From assembly GCF_000019225.1 (NCBI RefSeq), contig NC_010995.1:810001-874000 (forward strand): a DNA stretch of 64,000 nucleotides, in the 5' to 3' direction. Position numbers and translations under genes: made by a program. Source of the DNA: Cellvibrio japonicus Ueda107. GTDB lineage: Bacteria > Pseudomonadota > Gammaproteobacteria > Pseudomonadales > Cellvibrionaceae. The notes under the pieces are model-generated. The model ran no database searches. It saw nothing but the letters and a program-made list of their open reading frames with translations, and had not been told where the DNA came from. Below are positions 10,425 through 20,380 of the stretch, piece by piece. How positions within the stretch are numbered: position 1 is the first letter of the stretch; each line of letters opens with the position of its first letter.

Positions 10425-10627
10425 GGGTCCACCCTGTGAGGTGGGCCGTCAAAGACCGTAGGTGTCAGTGCTATTACGGGCTGACTTAATGCGAGTTTCC
10501 GCCTACGCAGATGGTGAGACCCACTCAGCCGGTTAACCCGGCGAATGACATCACCGAATAGCCGCCAGATTCAGGTCTGGCATGTAGTTAACGACAGGCA
10601 TCAGCCTGTTAATGCAGGAGAAATCCC
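10425..10627 (+). promoter_or_regulatory. L10 leader (translational autoregulation by L10-L12)
   Basis: The 223-nt gap before rplJ carries the signature of the L10 leader RNA. The block GTCAAAGACCGTAGGTG and its partner CCTACGCAGATGGTGA match the E. coli element (GTCAAAGACCGCAGGTG with CCTGCGTAGACGGTGA) in sequence and order. In known systems L10(L12)4 binds this structure and shuts off rplJL translation. The downstream part contains further helices (for example CCGGTTAACCCGG) up to the AGGAG near 10617. Boundaries are approximate. Confidence 0.8.
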
Positions 10628-11122
10628 GTGGCATTAGGACTCGAAGGCAAAAAAGCGATTGTCGCAGAAGTCCAGGAAGCTGCTCAGGGCGCTCTGTCTG
10701 CTGTAATTGCCGATTCTCGCGGCGTTACCGTAGGCAAGATGACTGCTCTGCGTAAGCAGGCCCGTGAAGCAGGCGTCTGGGTTAAGGTCGTCCGTAACAC
10801 GTTGGCTCGTCGCGCGGTTCAAGGCACAGCATACGAATGTCTCGCAGATAAATTCGTTGGCCCGACTCTGATCGCATTCTCTAAAGAACATCCTGGTGCG
10901 GGTGCGCGCATCCTTCAGGATTTTGCTAAAGAGAACGACAAGTTTGAGGTAAAAGCTGCGGCCTTTGAAGGTGAGCTGGTAAACGTCGCAGTGTTGGCAA
11001 GCCTGCCGACTTACGACGAAGCTATTGCTCGCTTGATGAGCGTGATGAAAGAAGCAGCTGCTGGCAAACTGGTTCGCACTATTGCGGCCGTTCGCGACCA
11101 AAAAGAACAGCAAGCCGCCTGA
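10628..11122 (+). CDS. rplJ: 50S ribosomal protein L10
   Basis: Anchors L12 dimers on the ribosomal stalk and acts as translational repressor of its own operon. The start is GTG at 10628, read as MALGLEGKKAIVAEV, 7 nt after an AGGAG. The N-terminal rRNA-binding half carries RGVTVGKMTALR. The C-terminal helix (AIARLMSVMKEAAAGKLVRT) is the L12-binding spine. It is 164 aa, typical. Confidence 0.96.
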   Translation: MALGLEGKKAIVAEVQEAAQGALSAVIADSRGVTVGKMTALRKQAREAGVWVKVVRNTLARRAVQGTAYECLADKFVGPTLIAFSKEHPGAGARILQDFAKENDKFEVKAAAFEGELVNVAVLASLPTYDEAIARLMSVMKEAAAGKLVRTIAAVRDQKEQQAA

Positions 11123-11188
11123 TTTTTTAAGGGCAGCTTTCTAAAGACTTAAACGAGCCTCCGGCTCTCATTAATCAGGAATTGAGAC

Positions 11189-11557
11189 ATGTCTCTGACT
11201 AAAGAAGATATCATCAATGCCATCGCAGAAATGTCTGTAAAAGACGTTGTTGAATTGATTTCTGCAATGGAAGAAAAATTTGGCGTTAGCGCTGCTGCTG
11301 CTACTGTTGCTGTTGCTGCTGGCCCAGCTGCTGCTGTTGAAGAGCAAACTGAGTTCACCGTTATGTTGTCATCTGTTGGTGACAAGAAAGTGAACGTAAT
11401 TAAAGCCGTTCGTGAACTGACTGGTCTGGGTCTGAAAGAAGCCAAAGATTTGGTTGAAGCTGCACCTAAAGCCGTTAAAGAAGGCGTTTCCAAGGCTGAT
11501 GCTGAAGCTGCTAAAGCCAAGCTGGAAGAAGCCGGTGCTCTTGTAGAAGTTAAGTAA
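11189..11557 (+). CDS. rplL: 50S ribosomal protein L7/L12
   Basis: Multi-copy stalk protein that recruits and activates EF-Tu, EF-G, IF2 and RF3. The N-terminal dimerisation domain (1-35) is followed by an Ala/Val-rich hinge (about 37-52). The globular C-terminal domain contains KVNVIKAVRELTGLGLKEAKDLVE. The 122-aa length is normal. It is 66 nt downstream of rplJ. Confidence 0.97.
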   Translation: MSLTKEDIINAIAEMSVKDVVELISAMEEKFGVSAAAATVAVAAGPAAAVEEQTEFTVMLSSVGDKKVNVIKAVRELTGLGLKEAKDLVEAAPKAVKEGVSKADAEAAKAKLEEAGALVEVK

Positions 11558-11599
11558 TTCTACAGGGTGACACTCGTTCCTGCGACAGCTTGAACACCA

Positions 11600-11637
11600 G
11601 GCTGGTGAGCTATAGGCTCGCCAGCCTTTTTCTGTTT
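11600..11637 (+). terminator. rplL-rpoB attenuator
   Basis: GGCTGGTGAGC pairs with GCTCGCCAGCC around a 5-nt loop and is followed by TTTTTCTGTTTT. It lies in the 255-nt gap before rpoB. In E. coli a partial terminator at this place lowers rpoBC expression relative to ribosomal proteins; the same role is inferred here. Confidence 0.8.
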
Positions 11638-11812
11638 TCAGATGTTCATGACTAGCATCGCGGTGACTGGGAATTGAGTGAAGCAAGGGATGGCATGCAA
11701 GCACTGTTATCGCAAAAGATTAAGTTACAACGCAAGTTTTTATTTTTGAAAACGCATAGGCGTTTTTTTGGCTGCGGTCAGGCCCGATCCGCGAACAAGC
11801 TGGGGAATACAG

Positions 11813-14800
11813 ATGGCTTACTCATATACTGAGAAAAAACGTATCCGCAAGAATTTTGGCAAATTGCCACATGTAATGGATGTACCTTACCTCTTGGCGA
11901 TTCAGCTGGACTCCTACAGAAAATTCACCCAAGCAGATTTGTCCGCCAACAAACGTGAAGATGTTGGTTTGCATGCTGCTTTTCGCTCAGTGTTTCCTAT
12001 CGTAAGTTACTCAGGTAATGCTGCTCTTGAGTATGTGAGCTATAGCCTGGGCAAAGCCGCTTTTGATGTTAATGAATGTATTCTGCGTGGCGTGACTTAC
12101 GCCGTTCCCCTGCGCGTAAAAGTTCGCTTGATCATTTATGATCGCGAATCTGCTAACAAAGCAATTAAAGACATTAAAGAGCAAGAAGTGTACATGGGCG
12201 AAATTCCGCTCATGACAGATAACGGTACTTTTGTTATTAACGGTACCGAGCGTGTAATTGTTTCCCAGTTGCATCGTTCTCCAGGTGTGTTTTTCGATCA
12301 CGATAAGGGTAAGACCCACTCATCTGGTAAGCTGCTCTATTCCGCTCGTATTATTCCTTACCGTGGCTCATGGTTGGATTTTGAGTTCGATCCTAAAGAC
12401 TTGCTCTATGTGCGCATCGATCGTCGCCGCAAGTTACCGGCAACTATTTTACTGCGTGCGCTGAATTATAGTTCTCAAGAAATGCTCAGCATGTTCTTCG
12501 AGACCAGTAGCTTTACCTTGGGTAAAGATGGCCAGTTCAGTTATGAAGTGGTTCCATCACGTCTGCGTGGTGACGTTGCTACATTCGATATTAAAGACGA
12601 CAAGGGTAATATCATTGTTGAAGAAGGCCGTCGTATTACTGCGCGCCATATTCGTCAACTGGAAAAAGCCGGTGTGGATCAGATGGAAGTTCCCTCTGAG
12701 TACCTGCTTGGCCGCTCTTTGGCAAAAGACATTGTTGATACTCGCACTGGCGAACTGTTGTTTGAGTGCAATACCGAAATTACTTCTGATGTCCTTTCCA
12801 AAATCGTTGCAGCCGGTGTTGAAAAGGTTGAAACGCTCTATACCAACGAGTTGGATTGCGGGCCATTTATTTCTGAAACCCTGCGTATAGATCCAACCCG
12901 TACACAACTGGAAGCCCTGGTTGAAATTTATCGCATGATGCGTCCTGGTGAACCGCCGACCAAAGAGTCTGCCGAAGCCTTGTTCCAGAACCTGTTCTTC
13001 TCCCAGGAGCGCTATGATCTTTCTGCTGTAGGTCGCATGAAGTTCAATCGCCGTCTCGGCCGCGAGACTGAAACCGGTGAAGGGACTTTGTCCAACGACG
13101 ATATTGTGGATGTGATGAAAACACTGATTTCTATCCGCAACGGTAAAGGTGTTGTGGACGATATCGATCACTTGGGTAACCGCCGTGTTCGCTCTGTGGG
13201 CGAAATGGCTGAAAACCAGTTCCGTGTCGGCTTGGTGCGCGTTGAGCGCGCGGTCAAAGAGCGTTTGTCCATGGCCGAAAGCGAAGGCTTGATGCCGCAA
13301 GACTTGATCAATGCGAAGCCTGTTGCTGCCGCTGTGAAAGAGTTCTTCGGCTCTTCCCAGCTGTCGCAGTTTATGGACCAAAACAACCCGCTTTCTGAAA
13401 TTACGCACAAGCGCCGTGTGTTCGCGCTCGGCCCAGGTGGCCTGACCCGCGAGCGCGCAGGCTTTGAAGTGCGTGACGTACACCCCACTCACTACGGGCG
13501 TGTATGTCCTATTGAGACTCCGGAAGGCCCGAATATTGGTCTGATCAACTCGCTGGCTACCTATGCCCGTACTAACAATTACGGCTTCCTCGAGAGCCCC
13601 TATCGCAAAGTGATAGAGGGCAAGGTTACCGATCAGATCGAATACCTGTCTGCAATCAATGAATCCGAATATGTGATTGCCCAGGCGTCCGCGTCTCTGG
13701 ATGATAATGGCCGCCTCACAGAAGAATTGGTTTCTGTGCGTCACCAAAATGAATTTACGCTCAAGGCGCCCACCGATGTCCAGTATATGGACGTGTCCGC
13801 ACGCCAGGTGGTGTCGGTCGCTGCTTCCTTGATTCCCTTCCTGGAGCACGATGACGCCAACCGTGCACTCATGGGGTCAAACATGCAGCGTCAGGCTGTA
13901 CCAACACTGCGCTCACAGAAGCCATTGGTGGGAACCGGTATGGAGCGCAATGTTGCTGCTGACTCCGGCGTGTGTGTGGTTGCCAAGCGCGGTGGTGTGA
14001 TTGATAGCGTTGATGCTGGTCGTATCGTGGTAAAAGTTCACGATGCAGAAGTGGAGGCCGGTGATGCAGGTGTGGATATTTACAACCTCATTAAATACAC
14101 CCGCTCCAACCAGAACACCTGTATCAACCAGCGCCCTATCGTGAGCATGGGCGATATTGTATCGCGCGGTGATATTTTGGCGGATGGCCCCTCTGTGGAT
14201 ATGGGTGAATTGGCGCTAGGCCAAAACATGCGTATCGCCTTTATGCCCTGGAATGGTTATAACTTCGAAGACTCGATTCTGGTATCTGAGCGCGTAGTGC
14301 AAGAAGATCGCTTCACTACCATTCATATTCAGGAATTGACCTGTATTGCGCGTGATACCAAACTGGGTAGCGAAGAAATCACTGCGGATATTCCCAACGT
14401 GGGTGAGAGCGCACTGAGCAAGCTGGATGAATCCGGTATTGTGTATATTGGTGCGGAAGTCGGCGGTGGCGATATTCTGGTGGGCAAGGTAACACCGAAG
14501 GGTGAAACCCAACTGACCCCGGAAGAAAAATTGCTGCGCGCCATCTTTGGTGAAAAAGCCTCTGATGTAAAAGACACTTCCCTGCGTGTGCCCTCCGGTA
14601 CCAAGGGTACGGTGATTGATGTTCAGGTATTTACCCGTGATGGTCTGGAAAAAGATCAGCGCAGCCTGGAGATCGAAAAAGCACAACTCGACGAGGTGCG
14701 TAAAGATCTCAACGAGGAGTTCCGTATCGTTGAAACTGCGACTTTCGAGCGTCTGCGTGCTGCCTTGGTCGGCCAGATCGTTGCTTCGGGTAAAGGCGTG

Positions 14801-15898
14801 AAAAAAGGGGAGGCCCTGACTCACGACATTCTCGACGGTTTGGAAAAAGATCAGTGGTTCAAACTGCGCATGAACGAAGATGCGCTGAATGAACAAATTG
14901 ATCGCGCGGAAGAGCAGCTTGCAGAGCGCCGCAAAATTCTTGATGAAAGATTTGAAGACAAGAAGCGCAAGCTGTCTACCGGTGACGATCTGGCGCCCGG
15001 CGTACTCAAAATCGTTAAGGTCTATCTGGCGATCAAACGCCGCATCCAGCCCGGTGACAAGATGGCTGGTCGTCACGGTAACAAAGGGGTTATCTCGGTC
15101 ATCATGCCGGTTGAAGATATGCCCTACGACGAAAACGGCGAGACTGTGGATATCGTACTCAACCCGCTGGGCGTGCCCTCGCGTATGAACGTGGGCCAGG
15201 TATTGGAAATGCACTTGGGTATGGCCGCCAAGGGCCTGGGGGTTAAGATCAACAAGCTGATTCAGGAGCAGAAAGCGGTTGCTGATATCCGCTCGTTCCT
15301 TGAAGAAATCTACAACAGCACAGGTGATGTTGCCGCTAAAGAAGATTTGGTCTCTTTCTCTGATAGAGAGGTCATTGATCTGGCGAAAAACCTGGTTGAT
15401 GGCGTGCCCATGGCGACACCGGTGTTTGATGGTGCCAAAGAGCATGAAATCAAAGCCTTGTTGCGTTTGGCGAGCCTTTCCGATACAGGGCAAACCACAC
15501 TGTTCGATGGGCGTACCGGGGACCAGTTCTCTCGCTCGGTGACCGTTGGTTACATGTACATGTTGAAGTTGAACCACTTGGTCGACGACAAGATGCACGC
15601 GCGTTCAACCGGCTCTTATAGCCTGGTTACCCAGCAGCCGCTGGGTGGTAAAGCGCAATTCGGTGGCCAGCGCTTCGGTGAGATGGAAGTGTGGGCACTG
15701 GAAGCTTACGGTGCTGCTTACACCCTGCAGGAAATGCTCACTGTTAAGTCGGATGATGTGGCGGGCCGTACCAAGATGTACAAAAACATCGTGGATGGCG
15801 ATCATCGGATGGAGCCGGGCATGCCCGAGTCCTTCAACGTATTGGTCAAGGAAATCCGCTCATTGGGTATCAATATTGAGCTTGAGCAGGAAGATTAA
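11813..15898 (+). CDS. rpoB: DNA-directed RNA polymerase subunit beta
   Basis: Catalytic core subunit of RNA polymerase, 1361 aa. The frame is open from 11768, but ATG 11813 (MAYSYTEKKRIRKNF) follows a GGGGA and matches the family N-terminus. Conserved blocks are the rifampicin pocket (QLSQFMDQNNPLSEITHKRR, about 516-535), KMAGRHGNKGVIS and GGKAQFGGQRFGEMEVWALE near the C-terminus. Residue 537 (TTC at 13421-13423) is Phe where E. coli has Ser531; the neighbouring Q513, D516 and H526 equivalents are unchanged. This substitution is described separately. Confidence 0.98.
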   Translation: MAYSYTEKKRIRKNFGKLPHVMDVPYLLAIQLDSYRKFTQADLSANKREDVGLHAAFRSVFPIVSYSGNAALEYVSYSLGKAAFDVNECILRGVTYAVPLRVKVRLIIYDRESANKAIKDIKEQEVYMGEIPLMTDNGTFVINGTERVIVSQLHRSPGVFFDHDKGKTHSSGKLLYSARIIPYRGSWLDFEFDPKDLLYVRIDRRRKLPATILLRALNYSSQEMLSMFFETSSFTLGKDGQFSYEVVPSRLRGDVATFDIKDDKGNIIVEEGRRITARHIRQLEKAGVDQMEVPSEYLLGRSLAKDIVDTRTGELLFECNTEITSDVLSKIVAAGVEKVETLYTNELDCGPFISETLRIDPTRTQLEALVEIYRMMRPGEPPTKESAEALFQNLFFSQERYDLSAVGRMKFNRRLGRETETGEGTLSNDDIVDVMKTLISIRNGKGVVDDIDHLGNRRVRSVGEMAENQFRVGLVRVERAVKERLSMAESEGLMPQDLINAKPVAAAVKEFFGSSQLSQFMDQNNPLSEITHKRRVFALGPGGLTRERAGFEVRDVHPTHYGRVCPIETPEGPNIGLINSLATYARTNNYGFLESPYRKVIEGKVTDQIEYLSAINESEYVIAQASASLDDNGRLTEELVSVRHQNEFTLKAPTDVQYMDVSARQVVSVAASLIPFLEHDDANRALMGSNMQRQAVPTLRSQKPLVGTGMERNVAADSGVCVVAKRGGVIDSVDAGRIVVKVHDAEVEAGDAGVDIYNLIKYTRSNQNTCINQRPIVSMGDIVSRGDILADGPSVDMGELALGQNMRIAFMPWNGYNFEDSILVSERVVQEDRFTTIHIQELTCIARDTKLGSEEITADIPNVGESALSKLDESGIVYIGAEVGGGDILVGKVTPKGETQLTPEEKLLRAIFGEKASDVKDTSLRVPSGTKGTVIDVQVFTRDGLEKDQRSLEIEKAQLDEVRKDLNEEFRIVETATFERLRAALVGQIVASGKGVKKGEALTHDILDGLEKDQWFKLRMNEDALNEQIDRAEEQLAERRKILDERFEDKKRKLSTGDDLAPGVLKIVKVYLAIKRRIQPGDKMAGRHGNKGVISVIMPVEDMPYDENGETVDIVLNPLGVPSRMNVGQVLEMHLGMAAKGLGVKINKLIQEQKAVADIRSFLEEIYNSTGDVAAKEDLVSFSDREVIDLAKNLVDGVPMATPVFDGAKEHEIKALLRLASLSDTGQTTLFDGRTGDQFSRSVTVGYMYMLKLNHLVDDKMHARSTGSYSLVTQQPLGGKAQFGGQRFGEMEVWALEAYGAAYTLQEMLTVKSDDVAGRTKMYKNIVDGDHRMEPGMPESFNVLVKEIRSLGINIELEQED

Positions 15899-15910
15899 CT
15901 TCCCTGCCCA

Positions 15911-15941
15911 TACCTGAGCCAGCCGTGTGCCGGCTCAGGTA
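15911..15941 (+). promoter_or_regulatory. Strong hairpin in the rpoB-rpoC gap
   Basis: TACCTGAGCC pairs perfectly with GGCTCAGGTA, with an inner GC/GC continuation and a CGTGT loop. No T-run follows, so it is not a classical terminator. It lies 12 nt after the rpoB stop in an unusually long (about 119-nt) rpoB-rpoC spacer and may stabilise or process the message. Confidence 0.6.
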
Positions 15942-16017
15942 TCGCCAGCTCAGTAATACCGAAGAATTTGCCTCGAAGTTTAATGAAAGCTCCGCGGAGC
16001 CTACAGGAGAAAGCGCC

Positions 16018-19000
16018 TTGAAAGACTTACTGAATTTGCTCAAGTCCCAGGGACAAGTCGAAGAGTTCGACTCCATTCGCATCAGCTTGGCATCACCTGA
16101 AATGATTCGTTCGTGGTCTTTCGGCGAAGTGAAAAAGCCGGAGACTATTAACTACCGTACCTTCAAGCCCGAGCGTGAAGGTTTGTTCTGTGCCAAGATT
16201 TTTGGTCCGGTAAAAGACTATGAATGCTTGTGCGGTAAGTACAAGCGTATGAAGCACCGCGGCATTATCTGTGAAAAGTGTGGCGTGGAAGTTACCTTGG
16301 CGAAAGTGCGTCGTGAGCGCATGGGCCATATTGAACTGGCCAGCCCGGTTGCCCACATCTGGTTTTTGAAGTCATTGCCGAGCCGTATCGGTTTGTTGCT
16401 GGATATGACCCTGCGTGATATCGAGCGCGTGCTCTATTTTGAATCCTACGTAGTAACCGAACCCGGTATGACTACGCTGGAGCGCGGTCAATTGCTGACT
16501 GACGAGCAATACTTCGAAGCGATGGAAGAGTTTGGTGATGAGTTTGAAGCGCAAATGGGCGCCGAAGCTATCCAGACGCTGATGCGTGCAATCGACCTCG
16601 AAACCGAAGTCCAGCGCCTGCGTGAAGAGATTCCCAATACCAGCAGTGAAACCAAAATCAAGAAATACTCCAAGCGCCTGAAGTTGCTGGAGGCTTTCCA
16701 CTTTTCTGGCAACAAGCCCGAGTGGATGGTCATGGAGGTGTTGCCGGTACTGCCACCCGATTTGCGTCCACTGGTTCCACTGGATGGTGGCCGTTTTGCC
16801 ACGTCCGACCTGAACGATTTGTACCGCCGCGTAATCAACCGCAATAACCGTCTGAAGCGCCTGCTGGATTTGAATGCGCCCGATATTATCGTGCGCAACG
16901 AAAAGCGTATGCTGCAAGAGGCCGTAGATGCGTTGCTGGATAACGGTCGTCGCGGTCGCGCCATTACCGGTTCCAACAAGCGTCCGCTGAAATCTCTGGC
17001 AGATATGATCAAGGGTAAACAAGGTCGCTTCCGTCAAAACCTGCTCGGTAAGCGTGTGGACTACTCCGGTCGTTCGGTGATCGTGGTGGGGCCGACCCTG
17101 CGTTTGCATCAGTGCGGTCTGCCAAAGAAAATGGCTCTGGAATTATTCAAACCCTTTATTTTCAGCAAGCTCGAATTGCGTGGCCTGGCGACTACCATCA
17201 AAGCCGCCAAGAAAATGGTTGAACGTGAAGAAGCGGTTGTGTGGGATATCCTTGATGAAGTGATTCGCGAGCACCCCGTACTGCTCAACCGTGCACCTAC
17301 GTTGCACCGTCTCGGTATCCAGGCGTTTGAGCCTGTACTGATTGAAGGTAAGGCTATCCAGCTGCACCCGCTCGTGTGTTCTGCGTATAACGCGGACTTT
17401 GACGGTGATCAGATGGCCGTACACGTTCCGCTGACTATCGAAGCGCAGTTGGAAGCCCGCGCGCTGATGATGTCTACCAACAACATTTTGTCACCTGCAT
17501 CCGGTGAACCGATTATCGTTCCTTCACAGGACGTGGTATTGGGTTTGTACTGGATGACACGTGAGCGTATCAATGCCAAGGGTGAAGGCATGGTATTTGC
17601 CGACACTATGGAAGTGTCCCGCGCTTACTATTCCAAGCAGGTCGATCTGCAGGCGCGTATTAAAGTGCGTTTGACTGAAACCCTGATTGGCGCTGAAGGC
17701 GAAAGAACCAGTGAAACCAAGTTGGTACAAACCACTGTCGGTCGTGTACTCCTGTGGGAAATTGTTCCTGCCGGTATTCCACTGGAAATGATTAACCGTC
17801 CCATGGTGAAAAAAGCCATTTCGGCGGTGATCAACTACTGTTACCGCGTAGTGGGATTGAAAGCGACTGTTATTTTTGCTGACCGTCTGATGTACATGGG
17901 TTATGACTTCTCCACCAAGTCTGGCTCATCTATTGGTGTAAACGACTTTACTATCCCCGCCGCCAAGGCCGACATCATTGCGCGTGCTGATGCGGAAGTA
18001 AAAGAAATCGAGACCCAATACGCTTCAGGTCTGGTAACGCAAGGCGAGAAATACAACAAGGTTATCGATATCTGGTCGCGCGCTAACGATCTGGTAGCCA
18101 AGTCGATGATGGAAGGTATTTCCAAAGAGACCGTTATCAATCGTGACGGTGTGGAAGAGCAGCAGTCCTCCTTTAACTCCGTATTTATGTACGCCGACTC
18201 GGGTGCACGTGGTTCGCCTGCGCAAATTCGCCAGTTGGCCGGTATGCGCGGCCTGATGGCGCGTCCCGATGGCTCTATTATTGAAACGCCAATTAAGGCG
18301 AACTTCCGCGAAGGACTGAACGTACTCCAGTACTTCATCTCGACCCACGGTGCGCGTAAAGGTTTGGCGGATACTGCGTTAAAAACCGCGAACTCCGGTT
18401 ACCTGACTCGTCGTCTCGTTGACGTAGCCCAGGATCTGGTTGTGACTTTGCAGGATTGTGGTACAGATTCTGGCCTGACCATGTCACCGGTTATTGAAGG
18501 TGGTGATGTTATTGAGTCGTTGGGCGATCGTATCCTCGGTCGTGTGGTGGCGCGCGATGTTATTCGCCCCGGCAGCGATGAAATCCTGGTTCCCGCCGGT
18601 ACCATGATCGATGAAGCCTGGGTTGGCCGCATCGAAGAAATGGGGATTGACGAGGTACTGGTGCGCTCGCCAATTACCTGTGAATCGCGTAACGGTATTT
18701 GCTCCATGTGTTACGGTCGCGACCTGGCGCGTGGCCATCGCGTTAACCCGGGTGAGGCAGTGGGTGTTATCGCGGCTCAATCTATCGGTGAGCCCGGTAC
18801 CCAGCTGACCATGCGTACTTTCCACATTGGTGGTGCGGCATCGAGAGCCTCGGCGGCTGACAGTGTGCAAGTGAAGCAGGAAGGTACCGTGCGCCTGCTT
18901 AACGTGAAAGTGGTGAGCAACCCTGCCGGCAACCTGGTGGCGGTATCCCGTTCCGGCGAATTGGCTATTGCCGATGCCAGCGGACGCGAGCGCGAGCGCT

Positions 19001-20241
19001 ACAAGATTCCGTACGGCGCACTGATCACTGTGAAAGATGGTGAAACTGTTAAAGGTGGCCAGATAGTAGCCAAGTGGGACCCGCATACCCACCCGATCGT
19101 ATCGGAAGTAGCCGGTACCGTGGCTTTCTCGGGTATGGAAGAGGGGCTATCTATCCGTCGTCAAACCGACGAACTGACCGGCTTGAGCTCTATTGAAATT
19201 CTTGATCCAGCCGAACGTCCTTCTGCCGGTAAGGATTTGCGTCCAGCAATCACCCTGGTGGATGCCAAGGGTAAAGAGCTGTTCCTGGCCAATACTAATG
19301 TGCCTGCACACTACATGTTGCCAGCTAAAGCGATTTTGACCATCAATAATGGCGATATCATCAACGTGGGTGACATTGTTGCGCGTATTCCGCAGGAAGG
19401 TTCCAAGACCCGTGACATCACCGGTGGTCTGCCACGCGTTGCCGACCTGTTTGAAGCCCGTCGTCCAAAAGAGCCGGCAATCCTGGCCGAAATCTCCGGT
19501 ACTGTGAGCTTCGGTAAAGAAACCAAGGGTAAGCGCCGCCTGATTATCACTCCAACCGATGGTCAGGTATTGGATGATGGTTCAACCCACTACGAAGTGC
19601 TGATCCCCAAACATCGCCAACTGACTGTATTTGAAGGGGAAATGGTCGCCAAGGGTGAGGTTGTATCTGATGGCCCGGCCAACCCGCACGATATTTTGCG
19701 TTTGCAAGGTGTTGAGGCCCTGGCTCGTTATATTACTAATGAGATCCAGGACGTATACCGCCTGCAGGGTGTGAAGATCAACGACAAGCATATCGAAACC
19801 ATCGTTCGTCAGATGCTGCGTAAAGTTGAGATCACCACTATGGGCGACTCCAGCTTCGTGAAGGGCGAGCAGGTGGAGTTGACCTCAGTACTTGAGGAAA
19901 ACGAAAAGCTGCGTGCCGAAGGCAAGCAGCCCGCACACTACGAGCGCTTGTTGCTGGGTATTACCAAGGCATCTCTGGCAACTGAGTCGTTTATTTCGGC
20001 GGCCTCTTTCCAGGAAACTACCCGTGTATTGACCGAAGCGGCAGTAACCGGCAAGAAAGACAATCTGCGTGGCCTCAAAGAGAACGTGGTTGTGGGGCGT
20101 CTGATTCCTGCCGGTACCGGTTTGGCCTACCACAATGATCGCAAGCGTCGTCGTGAAGAGGCATTAAGTGAGCAGGTCGGGGTTAGTGCGGAAGACGTTG
20201 AAGCAGCGTTGACTGAAGCCCTGAAGTCCAGTGTGAGCTAA
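16018..20241 (+). CDS. rpoC: DNA-directed RNA polymerase subunit beta'
   Basis: The largest core subunit, which holds the active-site magnesium. NADFDGDQMAVH places the metal ligands at D460, D462 and D464, the same numbers as in E. coli. This supports the TTG start at 16018, read as MKDLLNLLKSQGQVEEFD after an AGGAGA. The frame is open for 31 codons upstream (to 15925), but that part is not conserved. Other blocks are the N-terminal zinc finger CLCGKYKRMKHRGIICEKC, the second zinc site CESRNGICSMCYGRDLARG and the bridge-helix/trigger-loop region GTQLTMRTFHIGG. It is 1407 aa. Confidence 0.97.
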   Translation: MKDLLNLLKSQGQVEEFDSIRISLASPEMIRSWSFGEVKKPETINYRTFKPEREGLFCAKIFGPVKDYECLCGKYKRMKHRGIICEKCGVEVTLAKVRRERMGHIELASPVAHIWFLKSLPSRIGLLLDMTLRDIERVLYFESYVVTEPGMTTLERGQLLTDEQYFEAMEEFGDEFEAQMGAEAIQTLMRAIDLETEVQRLREEIPNTSSETKIKKYSKRLKLLEAFHFSGNKPEWMVMEVLPVLPPDLRPLVPLDGGRFATSDLNDLYRRVINRNNRLKRLLDLNAPDIIVRNEKRMLQEAVDALLDNGRRGRAITGSNKRPLKSLADMIKGKQGRFRQNLLGKRVDYSGRSVIVVGPTLRLHQCGLPKKMALELFKPFIFSKLELRGLATTIKAAKKMVEREEAVVWDILDEVIREHPVLLNRAPTLHRLGIQAFEPVLIEGKAIQLHPLVCSAYNADFDGDQMAVHVPLTIEAQLEARALMMSTNNILSPASGEPIIVPSQDVVLGLYWMTRERINAKGEGMVFADTMEVSRAYYSKQVDLQARIKVRLTETLIGAEGERTSETKLVQTTVGRVLLWEIVPAGIPLEMINRPMVKKAISAVINYCYRVVGLKATVIFADRLMYMGYDFSTKSGSSIGVNDFTIPAAKADIIARADAEVKEIETQYASGLVTQGEKYNKVIDIWSRANDLVAKSMMEGISKETVINRDGVEEQQSSFNSVFMYADSGARGSPAQIRQLAGMRGLMARPDGSIIETPIKANFREGLNVLQYFISTHGARKGLADTALKTANSGYLTRRLVDVAQDLVVTLQDCGTDSGLTMSPVIEGGDVIESLGDRILGRVVARDVIRPGSDEILVPAGTMIDEAWVGRIEEMGIDEVLVRSPITCESRNGICSMCYGRDLARGHRVNPGEAVGVIAAQSIGEPGTQLTMRTFHIGGAASRASAADSVQVKQEGTVRLLNVKVVSNPAGNLVAVSRSGELAIADASGRERERYKIPYGALITVKDGETVKGGQIVAKWDPHTHPIVSEVAGTVAFSGMEEGLSIRRQTDELTGLSSIEILDPAERPSAGKDLRPAITLVDAKGKELFLANTNVPAHYMLPAKAILTINNGDIINVGDIVARIPQEGSKTRDITGGLPRVADLFEARRPKEPAILAEISGTVSFGKETKGKRRLIITPTDGQVLDDGSTHYEVLIPKHRQLTVFEGEMVAKGEVVSDGPANPHDILRLQGVEALARYITNEIQDVYRLQGVKINDKHIETIVRQMLRKVEITTMGDSSFVKGEQVELTSVLEENEKLRAEGKQPAHYERLLLGITKASLATESFISAASFQETTRVLTEAAVTGKKDNLRGLKENVVVGRLIPAGTGLAYHNDRKRRREEALSEQVGVSAEDVEAALTEALKSSVS

Positions 20242-20292
20242 GCACACTGGATTCATAGATTCATGTCCGGTATGCCGGACTGAACGTCAGGC

Positions 20293-20328
20293 AAAACAAG
20301 GCTGGCAACCCCAGCCTTGTTTTTTTGT
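20293..20328 (+). terminator. Terminator after rpoC
   Basis: AACAAGGCTGG pairs with CCAGCCTTGTT around a CAACC loop, followed by TTTTTTG. It closes the rplKAJL-rpoBC block before the str operon promoter. Confidence 0.92.
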
Positions 20329-20380
20329 TGATTGGTCAATCGGCTGTTGCGGCCTGGCTGATCGGACAACATCCGTTGCC

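Noticed and set aside
12557..13849. Long minus-strand frame of about 430 codons opposite rpoB, and similar ones opposite rpoB, rpoC, fusA and tuf
   Set aside because: These mirror the codon bias of highly expressed genes on the other strand and lack signals of their own.
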